Of a DNA stretch of 64,000 nucleotides, positions 1-21,660 are shown piece by piece; the first letter of the stretch is position 1, and each line of letters starts with the position of its first letter. Under the pieces are notes generated by a model. It was not told the origin of the DNA. It saw only the letters and a program-made list of their open reading frames with translations, and ran no database searches. The DNA lies in NCBI GenBank assembly GCA_036898135.1, contig CM072516.1:23057239-23121238 (forward strand), written 5' to 3'. This DNA comes from Oncomelania hupensis (lineage: Eukaryota > Mollusca > Gastropoda > Littorinimorpha > Pomatiopsidae). Made by a program: the position numbers and the translations under genes.

Positions 1-1
1 T

Positions 2-204
2 GCAGAAGCCAACCTGACCGTGAGACCCAGCAAATGCATCCTGGGAGCTGACAACGTCGACTGCGTCGGACATCCGATGGAAGAAGGAGACAACGGAGGA
101 CGCACTGATTCCAGGGAAGCCCACGTGATCATCGTCTTTGACCCTGGGCCGATGACGACCGCAACTGACGAGGGCGTCGATTCCTTGCGAACGAAAGAAC
201 ATTG
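2..204 (+). pseudogene. Ty3/Gypsy reverse-transcriptase fragment (left part cut by window edge)
   Basis: The reading frame starting at base 2 gives a stretch containing NLTVRPSKC and, a little later, CVGH. This is the pattern at the end of the Ty3/Gypsy reverse-transcriptase domain (a leucine-rich helix, then KC, then a conserved GH). After about residue 30 the resemblance stops and the frame ends at 204, so RNase H and integrase are missing: the element is internally deleted. A purine-rich tract and a 628-bp LTR follow to the right, consistent with this being the 3' end of one degenerate element. The rest lies beyond the left edge. Confidence 0.55.
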
Positions 205-435
205 ACTGTGTGGACGAACTAAGGATATTGGTAAAGACAGACTTGAAAATGAAAAACGTTGACTGGGTGAATGAACTGTGAACATTGACAATATCCAGAC
301 GGATTTGAAGATGAAAATCATTGACTCTGTGTGAATGAACTGTGAACATTGACAATATCCAGGCAGATTTGAAGATGAAAACCATTGACTCTGTGTGAAT
401 GAACTGAGAACGTTGATAGTGTTCAGACAGACTGA
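205..435 (+). repeat. 64-bp tandem repeat before the 3' LTR
   Basis: The phrase GAATGAACTGTGAACATTG recurs at about 269, 333 and 397, a period of exactly 64 bp; a more diverged copy precedes it from about 205. The array sits between the pol remnant and the LTR, where non-coding tandem repeats are common in Gypsy elements. No long reading frame crosses it. Confidence 0.75.
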
Positions 436-524
436 AATAAGTTTTAATTCTGAACTTTGTTTGTGCATTACGTTTCAACGTTGTTGAAAGAAATTAGGTA
501 AATTTCTTCTTGAGTGGGGGGTTA

Positions 525-1152
525 TGTTACGTTGAAACGCGAATGGTAGTACGTCGGAAACGTGTACGATAGATCTAATCGTTTCGTTTTGCAAAGTATT
601 CAATAATGGAGTTTATTTACCTTTGATTTGAGTTTGCATTGTTGTTAGGAGTGGTTTTGTATAACGTTGATAATTTTCGTTGGTCGATATTATTGAAGAA
701 TTTTCGTGATCTGTCGATAGAAATTTCCCGATGGATATCGAAGGTCGTGAATGTTCCCGGAAGTAGAGGAAATAGGTATGAAGTAAGTCAGTGATGACGA
801 TCTTTAGTTCGATTGGTGGCAGTACGTCATTTCTACCATGTACCAAATTGTTCCAGAAGGGAGAGAGGTTATTTAATCGTGTGCCGAGTTGCTGTTGAGA
901 GAGAGTAAAGTTGTTGATAGTGATTTGGAGAGTTGCTGTGAAAGTTGTTGAGTTGAGTTGAGAATTGTATGCAGTTGTCGATGTATGCTGAATAAAAGTG
1001 GAAAACTTCATACGTCGACTTTGTGACTTGTATGCTGTTTTGGACGGGCTGCGTGAATAAACGAATCTGAGTTACACCCTATCAGGAATTCAGCATTGGG
1101 GCTGAATCAGATACTGATAAAGAAAAACACCATCATCGAATCGAGTGTAACA
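525..1152 (+). mobile_element. 3' LTR of a Gypsy-like retrotransposon (628 bp)
   Basis: The block starts TGTTACG and ends GTGTAACA, so it has TG...CA ends inside a short inverted repeat. A G-rich polypurine-like tract (GAGTGGGGGG) lies just before it. It carries a polyadenylation hexamer near 990 (GCTGAATAAAAG). A second block of exactly the same length lies at 30935-31562 on the other strand, a partial copy at 1494-1671 and a 5' piece at 978 bp past 50 kb. The 5-bp flanks here do not match (GGTTA versus GAAGT), as expected if this is the right LTR of a longer element rather than a solo LTR. Confidence 0.8.
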
Positions 1153-1493
1153 GAAGTCTTGGGGAGTCCATGAGACAAAGATGCCTGGATTGCATACGAG
1201 CACACGGTGGACACACGCAATATTGACTGTTTTCTTCATTATCCAAATGTATAGAATTGTGAAAACTGGGGTTATTTGTTTTAAGCCCAAAAAAGATGTA
1301 AATGAAATGATTTTTTCTTTTTCATTTTAGTAATGTAATGTTGTTCAATAATAAATGTTTCCATCTAAACCATTTTTTGCAAGTTTTTTTGTTCCGGTAA
1401 GTTATATATTTAATTTATTCCTCTGGCTCTTCAATTGTTTTGAGCATATAATTGACACACTGTGTTGTGAAAGAGAGAGTGAAAAGGCGATTA

Positions 1494-1671
1494 TATGCAG
1501 TTGTTGATGAACGCTGAATAAAGTTTGAAAACTTCATACGTCGACTCTGTGCGTGTGGCTGATTGAACGGGTTGCGTGGATAAACGAATCTGAGCTACAC
1601 TCATCAGTACTTCAGCATTGGGGCTGAATCAACTACTGATAGAAAAACACCAACATTAAACGAGTGTAACA
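1494..1671 (+). mobile_element. Truncated LTR, 3' end only
   Basis: This repeats the last ~180 bp of the 525-1152 LTR, including the polyadenylation hexamer, the phrase TTCATACGTCGACTCTGTG, the GCATTGGGGCTGAATCA segment and the terminal GTGTAACA. The 5' two thirds are absent. The 1153-1493 gap holds AT-rich sequence with no feature I recognise. Confidence 0.75.
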
Positions 1672-1935
1672 ATAGCAATGTATAAAATAGAGTACCGCCG
1701 AAACGTCCAGAAATATAATAATGTATAATATAGTACCGCCGAAACGTCCAGGCATGTTACAATGTATAAAATATAGTACCGCCGAAACATCCAGCCATAT
1801 ATCAATGTATAAAACAGAGTACCGTCCGAAATGTCCAGCCTTCCAGCAATGTATAAAATATAGTACCGCCGAAACGTCCAGCTAACAATGTATAAAATAC
1901 AGCGCCGCCGAAACGACTAGCCATGTACAATATGT
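1672..1935 (+). repeat. Six-copy ~43-bp tandem repeat with CCGCCGAAACGTCCAG core
   Basis: Six degenerate units of about 39-46 bp, each opening AATGTATAAAATA and holding TACCGCCGAAACGTCCAG. The array begins directly at the end of the truncated LTR. The same GC-rich core recurs at 2603-2716. Confidence 0.85.
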
Positions 1936-2602
1936 GTATTACTGTGTATCATTTATAGTAGACGTTATAACTTTTATATTTACAAAAATCTTGACCAAGG
2001 TTCTCTATTAGGCCTATTAAATACAAAAGGCAAAAAACTTTTTTTTTAAAAATGAAATGATGCCTTTATTTCTGTTAATAATAAAAAAAATTTTCTTTGA
2101 TTTATTTTTTCTTTGACATCAATACAATTGTATACACTGTTCATTTCCAATGTCAATACGTTATGTATGTCAATATAAACATACATATTATAAATATAAC
2201 ATTACAATACAGATTAGCCAAATAGGTTACAATAATTAATAAAAATGGAATTGAAAAGAAAAAGAAGCTCCACATTACCATTGTTCACTTCAAGTGTTTA
2301 GCACAAAAAACAAATTGCAAACATCACACTCGTGTGAAAAAATATGAATCTTGAAACAGAATAAAATCAATCCGCGTACACTTAGTCTCTCATTTACTGT
2401 AAGTGGGACAAACTTAAAATGAATTTAAAAAAAATTTTTTTTAAAAGCACAGTACAAAACAACCAATCAAAAATAATAATTACATGAATAAAAGTTTTTT
2501 TTTAAATTATTTTAAAAAAAGTGGGAGGGGAAAAATGTTAGTAAAGGGATAGACTGGCGTTGACTTAATGCATTTACAACAAAAGGTTTATAAATAAGCC
2601 TA
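1936..2602. other. AT-rich stretch, nothing recognised
   Basis: About 670 bp of AT-rich sequence with several A and T runs. I see no coding frame, no inverted repeat and no match to other parts of the window. Confidence 0.5.
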
Positions 2603-2716
2603 AAGCCGACACCGCCGAATGGTCCAGACTAGCGCCGAACCATCCAGCTGCCGAAACGTCCACCGCCGAAACGTCCAGGGTGTGGCGCCGAATCGTCCCG
2701 CCGCCGAAACGTCCAT
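2603..2716 (+). repeat. Second cluster of GCCGAAACGTCC motifs
   Basis: At least six variants of CGCCGAAACGTCCA packed in ~110 bp with short, uneven spacers. It shares the core of the 1672-1935 array but not its AATGTATAAAATA part, so the conserved unit is the ~14-bp GC-rich core. Confidence 0.75.
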
Positions 2717-2784
2717 AATTCTTTGGAAAAGGTAAGTTTTATTTAAGAATCTAAATTTGATTTTGATGAATGATTTTTAGTTTA

Positions 2785-2909
2785 ACTTTAATTCCCGGAA
2801 CAACTGCAAAACTAACCGGATAATTTAATTTAATGTCGTATATCAACAGGGACATAAAAAAGCTGCGATGCTTAACATAGTCCCTTGAACGGAACTGAAC
2901 TGAACTGGA
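2785..2909 (+). mobile_element. LINE 3' UTR stub ending in (GAACT)n
   Basis: This matches, with differences, the 3' UTR end of the next LINE (about 5080-5193). Both contain 'AACAACTGCAAA'-like and 'CCGGA' segments, then GGGACAT..AAAAAGC.GCGA.GCTTA, then AGTCCCT, and end in a pentanucleotide tail (GAACT here, AAACT there). Only the tail end of this copy remains. Confidence 0.7.
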
Positions 2910-5193
2910 AGTATACTATAATTTCAATTTTAAACAAGGTAACTATGATAAGCTCCTGAAGGCATACGTTGGCTGAGGTAGACTGGAGTAGTATAAATGG
3001 TATAACTAGTGTTGAAGAAAGCTGGTTGTTAATTAAAACAAATATTATTGCAGCTATGGAGCAGCATATCCCCAGGACAAAAGTTAATGTACAGATGAAA
3101 CTGAAACCCGTAGGGTTCAGTAAATCCTGCCTAAAGAAAATAAAGAAAAAGTATGACCTTTATAAAAGATACTTAGTGACCAGTGATGGGTTAGACTACC
3201 AGCGATATATTAAGGTGCGAAATAAATGCACAAGAGAGGTGAAAAAAGCTAAAAAGAATTTTGAGAAAAATATTGCAATAAATTGTAAAAATAATCCGAA
3301 AGTGTTTTGGAAATATGTACGATCTAAAACTAAAGCATCTTTGGGTATCAACCCACTGGTAAAGGAGGATGGAGATATAGCAGGGAGTGATGCTGATAAA
3401 GCAGAGGTATTAAATAAGTTTTTCTCTAGTGTTTTTACTCAGGAGGATCTAAATAATATACCATTTTTAGACCTTGCATCTAGATCTGACAATGTTACTT
3501 TAGTTTAACTGAAGTTCTTATAACTCCGAAAGCAGTTCAGGAGAAGTTGAGCAAGTTAGATCCAAGTAAGGCTTTTGGCCCAGATGGTATACCGTCCAGA
3601 GTCTTAAAAGAAGCAAGTAAAGAGTTATCAGTACCACTTTGCCAACTTTTTAATAAGTCCTTAGAGGAGGGAGTTGTACCATTGGACTGGAGAAGAGCCA
3701 ATGTCACCGCCTTATTTAAAAAAGGCAGTAGAAGTGATGCAGGAAACTATAGACCTGTCAGTTTAACTTGTATTTTATGTAAAGTGCTTGAATCATTTGT
3801 CAGAGATGCTATCGTTAACCATATGACTCTTTGCTCTCTGTACACGGAATGCCAGCATGGTTTTCGTAAAGGTAGGTCATGTGTGACGCAACTCTTGCAG
3901 GTAATGGAAGACTTTACGAAAATGTTTGACAGTGGGGAGAGTTTTGATGTGCTTTACTTGGATTTTCGCAAGGCATTTGACTCTGTACCTCATGCAAGAC
4001 TTTTAGTTAAACTAAAATCTTACGGGATCACTGGGCAGGTATTACAATGGATCAAGTGCTTTCTGGAAGGAAGAACCCAGCGTGTCAGAGTTGGAAATTA
4101 TTTCTCAGGTAACGAGCCAGTTCTGAGTGGTATACCACAAGGCAGTATTTTGGGTCCCATTCTTTTTACAATTTTTATAAATGACTTACCTGACAAAGTA
4201 TCTAGTAATTGTAGCATTTTTGCAGATGACACTAAACTATATAATGTGACATCTAAGTGCGATAAATTACAAAAAGATATAGATAGTCTTCTGAGTTGGT
4301 CAGATACTTGGCAATTGCATTTTAATGCATCAAAATGTAACGTACTCCATATGGGTAAGAAAAATCCTGGACATGACTATTTGATGACCACAGGTGACGA
4401 CAGAGTGACGATTGACCATAATAGTGAGGAAAAAGATTTGGGGGTTACTTTTGATACAAACCTAAACTTTGATAAACACATAAACAATGCAATTTCCAAG
4501 GCTAATAAAATGCTCGGTATCATACGCCGATCTTTTACTTACTTGGATAGTGATACCTTAACCCGCCTGTATAAATCGCATGTAAGGCCACATCTTGAAT
4601 ATGCGAATGTGATATGGTTTCCGTATCTAAAGAAGCAGTCATCTGCTTTGGAGAGAGTACAAAGAAGAGCGACTCGGATGATTAAATCGCTGAGACAATT
4701 GCCATACTCAGAGAGATTGAGAGTTTTGGATTTGCCCTCTCTGAAATTTAGAAGATTGAGAGGTGACCTGATCCAGACTTACAAGATTTTTAATGGGATT
4801 GACAACATTGATGTTAACACTTTGTTTCAGTTGAATACTAACTCTAGAACAAGAAACTCACAGGACAATATTCTTATAAGACATTGCCGCACAAACAAAA
4901 GAAAATACTCATTCTCCTACAGAGTTGCGCCCATATGGAATAAATTGCCAGTTGATACTAAAAGAGCTAACAACCTGAACACTTTTAAAAATCTTCTGGA
5001 AAAGGTAATTTCCATACAATGATACAGAAATCAAAATTTAGTATGATGACTAATTAGCAGACTATCTTTAGTATTCCCCTAACAACCGCAAATGGAACCG
5101 GACAAGTAAAAATGCCCAAAATAAAAGGGACATTCAAAAAGCCGCGAGGCTTATACAAGTCCCTCCAAACTAAACTAAACTAAACTAAACTAG
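2910..5193 (+). pseudogene. CR1-like LINE, 5'-truncated, reverse transcriptase with one frameshift
   Basis: Two consecutive frames (2969-3508 and 3547-5022) encode one polyprotein. The first holds the basic linker between endonuclease and RT. The second is the RT: NYRPVSLTC near residue 80, LDFRKAFDSVPH, SGIPQGSILGP, then the catalytic FADD in IFADDTKLYN, then the thumb and C-terminal part with RPHLEYANVIW. The endonuclease domain is missing, so the copy is 5'-truncated. The two frames differ by one base near 3500, where a T appears lost from a short T run just before the stop at 3506. The 3' UTR ends in (AAACT)n at about 5166-5193. Otherwise the RT frame is intact for 491 codons, so the insertion looks young. 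CR1 clade is my best guess; L2-like is possible. Confidence 0.88.
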
Positions 5194-5788
5194 AGATGTA
5201 TTTGTCAAGCTATATAAAGCTTTGGTCAGACCACATCTAGAATATGGTAACGTCATTTGGCACGCTCACTTAATACGTCAATCAGTGGCAATAGAAAAAG
5301 TGCAACGTAGAGCCACGAAGCTCGTAAAGGAGTGTAGTAACATGTCGTACAGTGAGCGTTTACAGTTCTTAAAGTTGCATTCTCTAAAAGGTAGACGTGT
5401 GCGTGGTGACCTCATCGCGACATACCAAATTTATCATAACCATGTAGACCTGAGATGGGATTATTTCTTTGAGAGTACACACAGTTCAAAAACAAGAAAC
5501 GCTGAGGGAAAGGTCTTTATTAAACAATGTGATACTAACTTAAGGAAATATTGCTTTAGCTATCGGGTTGCTAATTTTTGGAATAACCTACCACCAAATT
5601 TTAAAAATGCACACTCAACTAACATCTTCAAAAATCTGCTTGATGCCAATGCTAAATTTGTTAATCTATTTAACGAATTCGATTGAATTCAAGAGAGGAA
5701 AATTTTAGCACCGAATGACCATGACTGCTTTAAGAATGTATAATACAAAGATGGGGTGTACACAGGCTTCACAGCCTATACCCAGCCT

Positions 5789-5824
<36 letters not shown>

Positions 5825-5840
5825 AACTAAACTATAAGGA
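5194..5840 (+). pseudogene. LINE RT C-terminal fragment with (ACT)n and AAACT tail
   Basis: The frame 5194-5686 encodes the RT thumb and C-terminal part of a LINE related to but distinct from the one before it (VRPHLEYGNVIW, IEKVQRRATKLV, YSFRVANFWNNLP-type end). It starts exactly where the previous LINE's AAACT tail stops. The 3' UTR runs to an (ACT)n tract (about 5787-5823) followed by AAACTAAACTATA. The three tails in a row suggest each LINE inserted beside or into its neighbour's tail. Confidence 0.8.
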
Positions 5841-5850
5841 TTTAACTTAC

Positions 5851-6123
5851 AAGCTTCTTGAAATCATTTTCGTTGAGCTTGCTGAACCTTCGTCTTTCGT
5901 ATTCATATCTAGACATCTTTGTCAAAACCACCACTTTCTTGGGGTTGAACACTGGTTTGTCTGTCGCAGATGTTGATTTCCACTTGCCACATGTTCCATG
6001 CAGTGTGGACCCACCTGCCCGATTGTGAAGAACCGATCCACAGCGTAGCCATTGACTTGGCTCACTTGATCTACGTGCATGTTTAAGAAAATATCGTAAG
6101 ATAACGGCTTTTGATGAATGCAT
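5851..6123 (-). CDS. NADK2: Mitochondrial NAD kinase 2, first coding exon
   Basis: Reading leftward from the ATG at 6123-6121, 91 codons run without a stop to a GTAAGT donor (5850-5845), ending in phase 0. The last third, with KKVVVLTKMSRYEYERRRF and then ENDFKKL, matches the start of the NAD kinase fold in human NADK2 (a VVVVAKTTRYEFEQQR-type strand-helix). The first ~55 residues are rich in Arg, Ser and Lys and poor in acids, as expected of a mitochondrial import sequence. NADK2 phosphorylates NAD to NADP in the mitochondrial matrix. No further exon was found between 1 and 5850, which is filled with LINEs and LTR pieces; intron 1 must exceed 5.8 kb. The gene is divergent from ZnT7. The GGDG catalytic motif lies in later exons outside the window. 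Confidence 0.8.
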
Positions 6124-6548
6124 AATATTGTTTATAATAATAAAACAATGTTAGACAATAAAAAGCACCATGTCTTTTCAACTCCAATAATAAATATGCA
6201 CTGTTGGAAACACTCTTTCTATCTCAAGTCACCTCGAGTTTGTTTTGGTCGCCATGATAATTTAGCAACACTACTCAAAAGTTTCGTATACATGTGTGAC
6301 AAAATTTAATGCAAAACAAGATTTTTGCCATTATAATTCATAATTGTATCCCAAATATGATTCAATGTATTAAACTGAACTCCAAAGGCGAACGTTTAAA
6401 AAAAGAAATCCATTTGAGTGTAAAGCAGGAAGTGTGTAAATAGGGTAGCTCTGTGTACCGAAAGCCACGACAGCTGCTGGGACCGTCTGCTTGGTGGGCA
6501 TGGACTGATTGTTTTATTTAACTGTTGATAGACAAACCGGCAATCGTT
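6124..6548. promoter_or_regulatory. Shared bidirectional promoter region, NADK2 / SLC30A7
   Basis: Only 425 bp separate the two divergent start codons. The interval holds no transposon match and no convincing TATA box at a fixed distance from either ATG. It must contain both 5' UTRs (or at least their last parts) unless further non-coding exons exist, so a shared promoter is inferred from spacing rather than from motifs. Confidence 0.6.
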
Positions 6549-16684
<10,136 letters not shown>

Positions 16685-17240
16685 CAGACTGCTTGATCTG
16701 TGGAAATTACTGCTGACACACAACACAGCTGATTGCATTTCCATCATACTCTCAATTTAGATTCTCGAGCTCTCAGTACAGCAAGGACTGGTTGTATGAT
16801 GTATGATTTCTTGCCTGCCTTGTTGTACCATGTTGGATTTGTGACGACATGCGTATAATGTTCAAATTGTCATGCATTATATTCTTGAACCTGCTGTAAT
16901 TACCAGGCTTGACGATTTGACATCACATGTGTCTGATAATATCAGCTGACTTGTTGTTTTGAAATAAGATCTAGCATGCATTTGATGACCGCAGATTGGA
17001 AAGATCATGACTTGACTCAATTTTTGTGGATTTGTTTTTAACTAGTCTGTATGTGTGTTGGGTGTGTTATCAGACTTGCCTACCTAAAAAAAATGTGTTG
17101 ACAGTACTCCAGGCAGCTCAAAACCAGATTTTGGAAGCTTTAACTAGATTTTTGCGTAACCGATTTTATGTCATTTTGTAACACATTAATGTTGACATTG
17201 TTTACAAAGTATACTGAAATAAATGTAGAAAAGCATGTTT
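16685..17240 (+). other. ZnT7 3' UTR with polyadenylation signal
   Basis: After the TAA at 16682-16684 there is no splice signal of note. An AATAAA at 17218-17223 is the first canonical polyadenylation hexamer, giving a 3' UTR of about 550 nt. The true cleavage site is inferred. Confidence 0.5.
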
Positions 17241-17359
17241 ACTAAGCAAATAATATTACAAAGTATAAAAATGAAAGGACAAGTGAAAAGTTCAGGTCAA
17301 CGTTTTGCAGACTAAGGCAAAAAAACTTTCTTTCGAATAAGCAACACACCACACATAGT

Positions 17360-17677
17360 TCAGGTTACAATGTGTGCATGTATTCGGCACCAGTGGCAAT
17401 TGTCTGCACCTGCATAAAGGCTTTTGATGGATGTATGGCCTTCAGCAGCTTCTTCAAACTTTTCATGTGATTTTGTGATTTTGCAGTCGTTGCGACCGCC
17501 ATGTGCAATGATGAAGTTGATTTTACACAAAGTGCATCTTGCAAACTCTGGCCCTTTCAGAGATGTAGTCAGACAAGTCCACTTTTCATTGTAGACTTTC
17601 AAAAAAAGCTTTCTTTCTGGCCTGCTGTTTAGCTTTTGGTTCATCTTTATTCGGATCGGGAAAACAGCCTGCATCAC
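17360..17677 (-). pseudogene. BED-type zinc-finger fragment, hAT-transposase-like
   Basis: The minus frame holds YNEKWTCL, then ARCTLCKINFIIAHGGRND, then KSHEKFEEAAEGHTS. The order W..L, C-x2-C, AHGG, then H.....H is that of BED fingers at the start of hAT/ZBED-type proteins. Only this finger is left; no transposase core follows. It may be a transposon remnant or a diverged exon. Confidence 0.45.
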
Positions 17678-17679
17678 GG

Positions 17680-20600
17680 CTTTGTTTAATTTTTCACGCT
17701 AGTACATAACACTAAGCAGAATGGAGGAAACCAGAACACAAGTGTGGCGCCACCTCAGTAAGGGAAGTAACTACACTGCGTATCTTTCAATCAGAATAAA
17801 ACTTTACCGTATTTTGAGCAAGCTGACCACGGGACCATTTTCCAAGGCTAAATTGCGTACGAATATGGCGAACGAGCATACGGTAGGCAAGTCTGAACTG
17901 TTATGTTTTCTGTATGTATGAGTTTTAAGACTGCTGGAGTGGATTGGTGTGTTTTGTTGAAATTACTTCTGCCCACCAGTGCGCAAATACAATTTTTATT
18001 GCCAAGTCTACGTAGAGGCCAAAGCTCTGTAAAGAACGAGATCATTTTAAATATTTAAAAAAAAAAAGGTTTGGAGACAAGAGTCTGAGAATGACAGATA
18101 CGGTGAGTAGGGCAGAGTGACGGAGGGAGAGACCGTGCTTGAAAGAATGAGATCACAGTCATAATTATGTTTGTGTGCATTATTTTATGTTTCATGTATC
18201 GTACTCTGTGGTATTTTTACATTTGCTCCATTTATATAATATATGTAACTTATTTTGCGTTAATTGACAGATACTAATAATAGCCACAGTGAAAAGGTTC
18301 CATAAGTGAGAGTAACCTAAAAGCAACACACAATCAAATTTAAATATTACTGAACCAAAGATTTAACTTTGAGAGTTGAAAAACGTTTGTTTGGTTTAGG
18401 GCCAGCAAGTTTTATGTCTCTGTGTGTATTTTCAAACACAATAATATTTTTTAATTTCAACAAACTTATTTTGTAAAATTGTGTTTTACTGGATTTATTT
18501 CGCACAGAAATTGTCTATCTGCAGTTGTGCGAGCAATTTACATGTGTGATGACCTGATCTAGTCAGCATTAATACAGATTTTTCATACACATCTTTTTGG
18601 CCTTGGTTGATAAAATGAAATTGTTTTAAAAATCTCACTACTGCATTCTTTTGTTTAAACACAAAATTAAAGTTGATAATTTTTCTCCAGTTGTATTCAA
18701 ATTATAAGAAATTTTTTATATTTCCCCAGGGCATGTGCTCAAAAACGTTTATTTTGATTGGACTGGTACTACACCGGCACGGTTAACTGAACTTATGTGA
18801 CTAAACTATTTGTTTACGTTATTGTTTGCAGTAAACTGATCTTTATGTTTAGTGTTTATATGTCAGCTATCAACAAGATTTTAGATTATTATTATTTTAA
18901 ATATGCGTTGTTGTGTTTTTGTCCATATACAGCTGTGTATGTTCAGGGTCTTGTCATAGTTTAGTGTATCATTTATTGAATTAACAATTTTGCTTTTAAG
19001 TATTAGTGTCTGGTATTACATGAATTTGTGTAATGTTTATTTCATCAGTATAACCATTTGTATTTCAGTGCTTTTAGAATTCAATTGAATGCATGACCAT
19101 GTGTTTTCATTCCACTCGCTCTGTAGCATCAATTTCATTCTACATAGTTTGGTGTGTGTTCAGCGTTTGGTCAAAGTAATGATTATTTGATCAGTATTCC
19201 AGGGTGCCAGGGTTGTGGTGCTAAGAATATTATCAAACACATTTTGGGACACTTTATCTTCACCAACGTAGAAGTTGTCAGTTTTGTGCTCAAATCAGCG
19301 TTCAAGAGACTTAAGATTTTATATGCAGGAAGTACCAAATGTACTTGTATATCTACTTTGGAACTTCTAACGTAGGTTGAACCTTTTACAGACCTGTGAC
19401 GAAACCACAAATTGTATTGTAGATTATAACTTTGTGAAATCATATTATGAAAATAAATGTCTTTAAGCTTACTGAAAATTGTCTCCTTCCTGTAGACATC
19501 CACGATCTAGAGTTGAGATCATTGATATTGTGTACTGGGGTGATGTGTCAGATGATCATTATGAACTCAGCATGTGGACACCTCAGGTTGTCAAATTAAG
19601 TAACATAACTGATAGGTTTGTTTATTATTTTCATAAAAGATATGAGAAACACTAAAAATGTACAGGGTGTGTGTACTTAGTTCAATCCTATTTTGAAACT
19701 ATGATAAAGTGATCTCTGAATACTAGATGTGCAATCGTGAATTGTTGAATGCCAAAATGTTGGTATGTGATTGTTGATTGAAAGTAGCTGGACATTTAGT
19801 TTATAATAGATGGTTGTAATGGGTAGATGAAATTGCCGTGGAACAAGTTTTTGAACTTTATTTGTTTGTTGATCTGATCACTGGAATTTGATGCGACCTA
19901 AATTTATGTAATGATAATATTCTCAGCAGAATAATGAAAAAAGAATGTTAAAAAAAAAAAAAAGACAGAAAAAGAAGAAAGATGTAAATTCATTGTTTTG
20001 GAGAGATAATATATTTATGATTTGATTCTAATATTTTTGGGATTTCATCTGCGTGGTAGATCTATCACTAGTTTCTGTAAATAGCCTTCATGTTCATTTC
20101 ATCTTTGCAATTATCAGAGATGAGTTCATTCACAAACTCATAAGAGACTTTGTTTTGATGCTCCTTGTTATAAAGCCATGATATTTTATCTCAACTTGCA
20201 TATTATTTATCTGTTTGTTGGTGCGTACATGCTGTTTTTGTTTTCAAGAACAGTGCACAACCATTTAGTTTATTTAGTACAGGGCCACTTTATGTGAGCA
20301 GAATTGAAACAGTGTCCCTATGACCTAACTGTAGTTTGCCTGCTGAAATATGGAATTGAAAGTTTGGAAAACAATCTCTTTATCATACGTTTTGTATGTG
20401 ATTCCCCAGAAACTAAATTTGTCATAAAAAGAGGCGCCCATCCTTGCTGTTTTAAAGGTGCCTATCTTCACTCTCTAGTTATCAGATAGTTGTGTAATGA
20501 TGGCAGTTACTATGCTGCTTCCCTGCTTATTAGAGAAATACTGTGTAATGTTTTTATTTATGTAGAACTAAGGGGAAAAGGAAAAAAAAACAACAAAAAC

Positions 20601-21225
20601 ATTTACCCTAAATAGAAGAACCTTTTTGTGGCATGACCAGAAAGTGTTTAGATTGAAATTTAACTCCAAATATGTTTAAGTACAATGTGCATGCAGTAAT
20701 TGTAGTCTCAGTCCTAGATAGATAACTTCTGCCAAGCGCTAAGAAAATACTGCTTATTTCAAGAGAAAATTACTAGAAGCAAGAGTGAATGAAATACTGC
20801 TCTATACTAGATTTATTTAGTGCCAGACAGAGCCCTCTAGAAAATATTGCATGCAGAACGTATACTAGAACATGCTAGTACATATATTTGCACAATTTGT
20901 TGTATCTGATTACACAAATTGTTTGTGATGTTCACAAATGGATTTTTGTGTGCAGGTTTTTGAGACCCCTTAATACCTCTTTTGTTTAAGTAGTTTTAAG
21001 AGTTGTAGGATAATATAATAATGCAGAAAGGATGAAGATTGTATAATCTGTGTTTTGTTTTAAAATGTGTGCACATCTCTCTGTACTTAGATCATTTCCC
21101 TATACTTTGTATATAATGTTGTGTGTTGGATATTAGTTCGTGTGAACGCGTGAGAAAGGCGCTTTGAGCAAACATACTCTTTGTTTGGTGGTGTATAAAA
21201 TAAATTATTATTAAGTTGTTAATTT
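17680..21225. other. Non-coding stretch, no feature recognised
   Basis: About 3.5 kb of AT-rich sequence downstream of ZnT7. Short frames exist but none looks like a conserved protein. A TAG|ACATCCACG context near 19498 looks like a splice acceptor but no convincing exon follows. It may be ZnT7 3' UTR extension, intergenic DNA, or old repeats. Confidence 0.4.
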
Positions 21226-21228
21226 TTT

Positions 21229-21660
21229 ACTCACATGCATAGCAGTGTGAGTCTATATATTCACCCCCCACATTTTTTCCCCAGTTATTAATATTGAACA
21301 TAATTCTTCGATTCCTGATAGGTATCAATGAGACACTCATCCTATGCACATTTGGTCAACCTAAGGTCAAGGTCACTGCAGCTGTCCAAAATCGGTTAGT
21401 ATAGGTACTTTGAAGTGACCTTGACCTTAAACTATGAGAGATGTGAAGGAGTTGTCTCTGGGCAGGCATTTTCATGTTAAATATTGCCAGTTCCATAAGG
21501 TGCGTGCGAGTCATATAAGTTTTGCCGTCCTAGTTTATTGTTTTGTTGATGAATGTGTTCGTTATGAAGTATTTGTGCCAGAAACATTTTCACCCAGTGA
21601 AATACTTCTATTGGTAAACTGAAGTGTGATATTTATGCCAGAAACAAATATTATAGCTAT
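21229..21660 (+). mobile_element. Repeat rich in AGGTCA half-sites (partial copy)
   Basis: It opens with ACTCACATGCATAGCAGTGTGAGTC and continues with CTAAGGTCAAGGTCACTGCAGCTGTCC and TTTGAAGTGACCTTGACCTT. The same phrases occur reverse-complemented at 32030-32625, so this is one family on opposite strands. Confidence 0.7.

Noticed and set aside
613..1011. 132-codon minus-strand frame
   Set aside because: It lies wholly inside the LTR, and a similar frame appears in the other LTR copy; it is not a host gene.
1672..1935. CRISPR array
   Set aside because: Units are degenerate with no distinct spacers and the genome is eukaryotic.
1..5850. Search for further NADK2 exons on the minus strand
   Set aside because: Only LTR, tandem repeat and LINE sequence was found; the remaining exons must lie outside.
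19154..19503. Possible exon on either strand after an acceptor-like TGTAG at about 19497
   Set aside because: No conserved peptide and no matching donor in phase was found.
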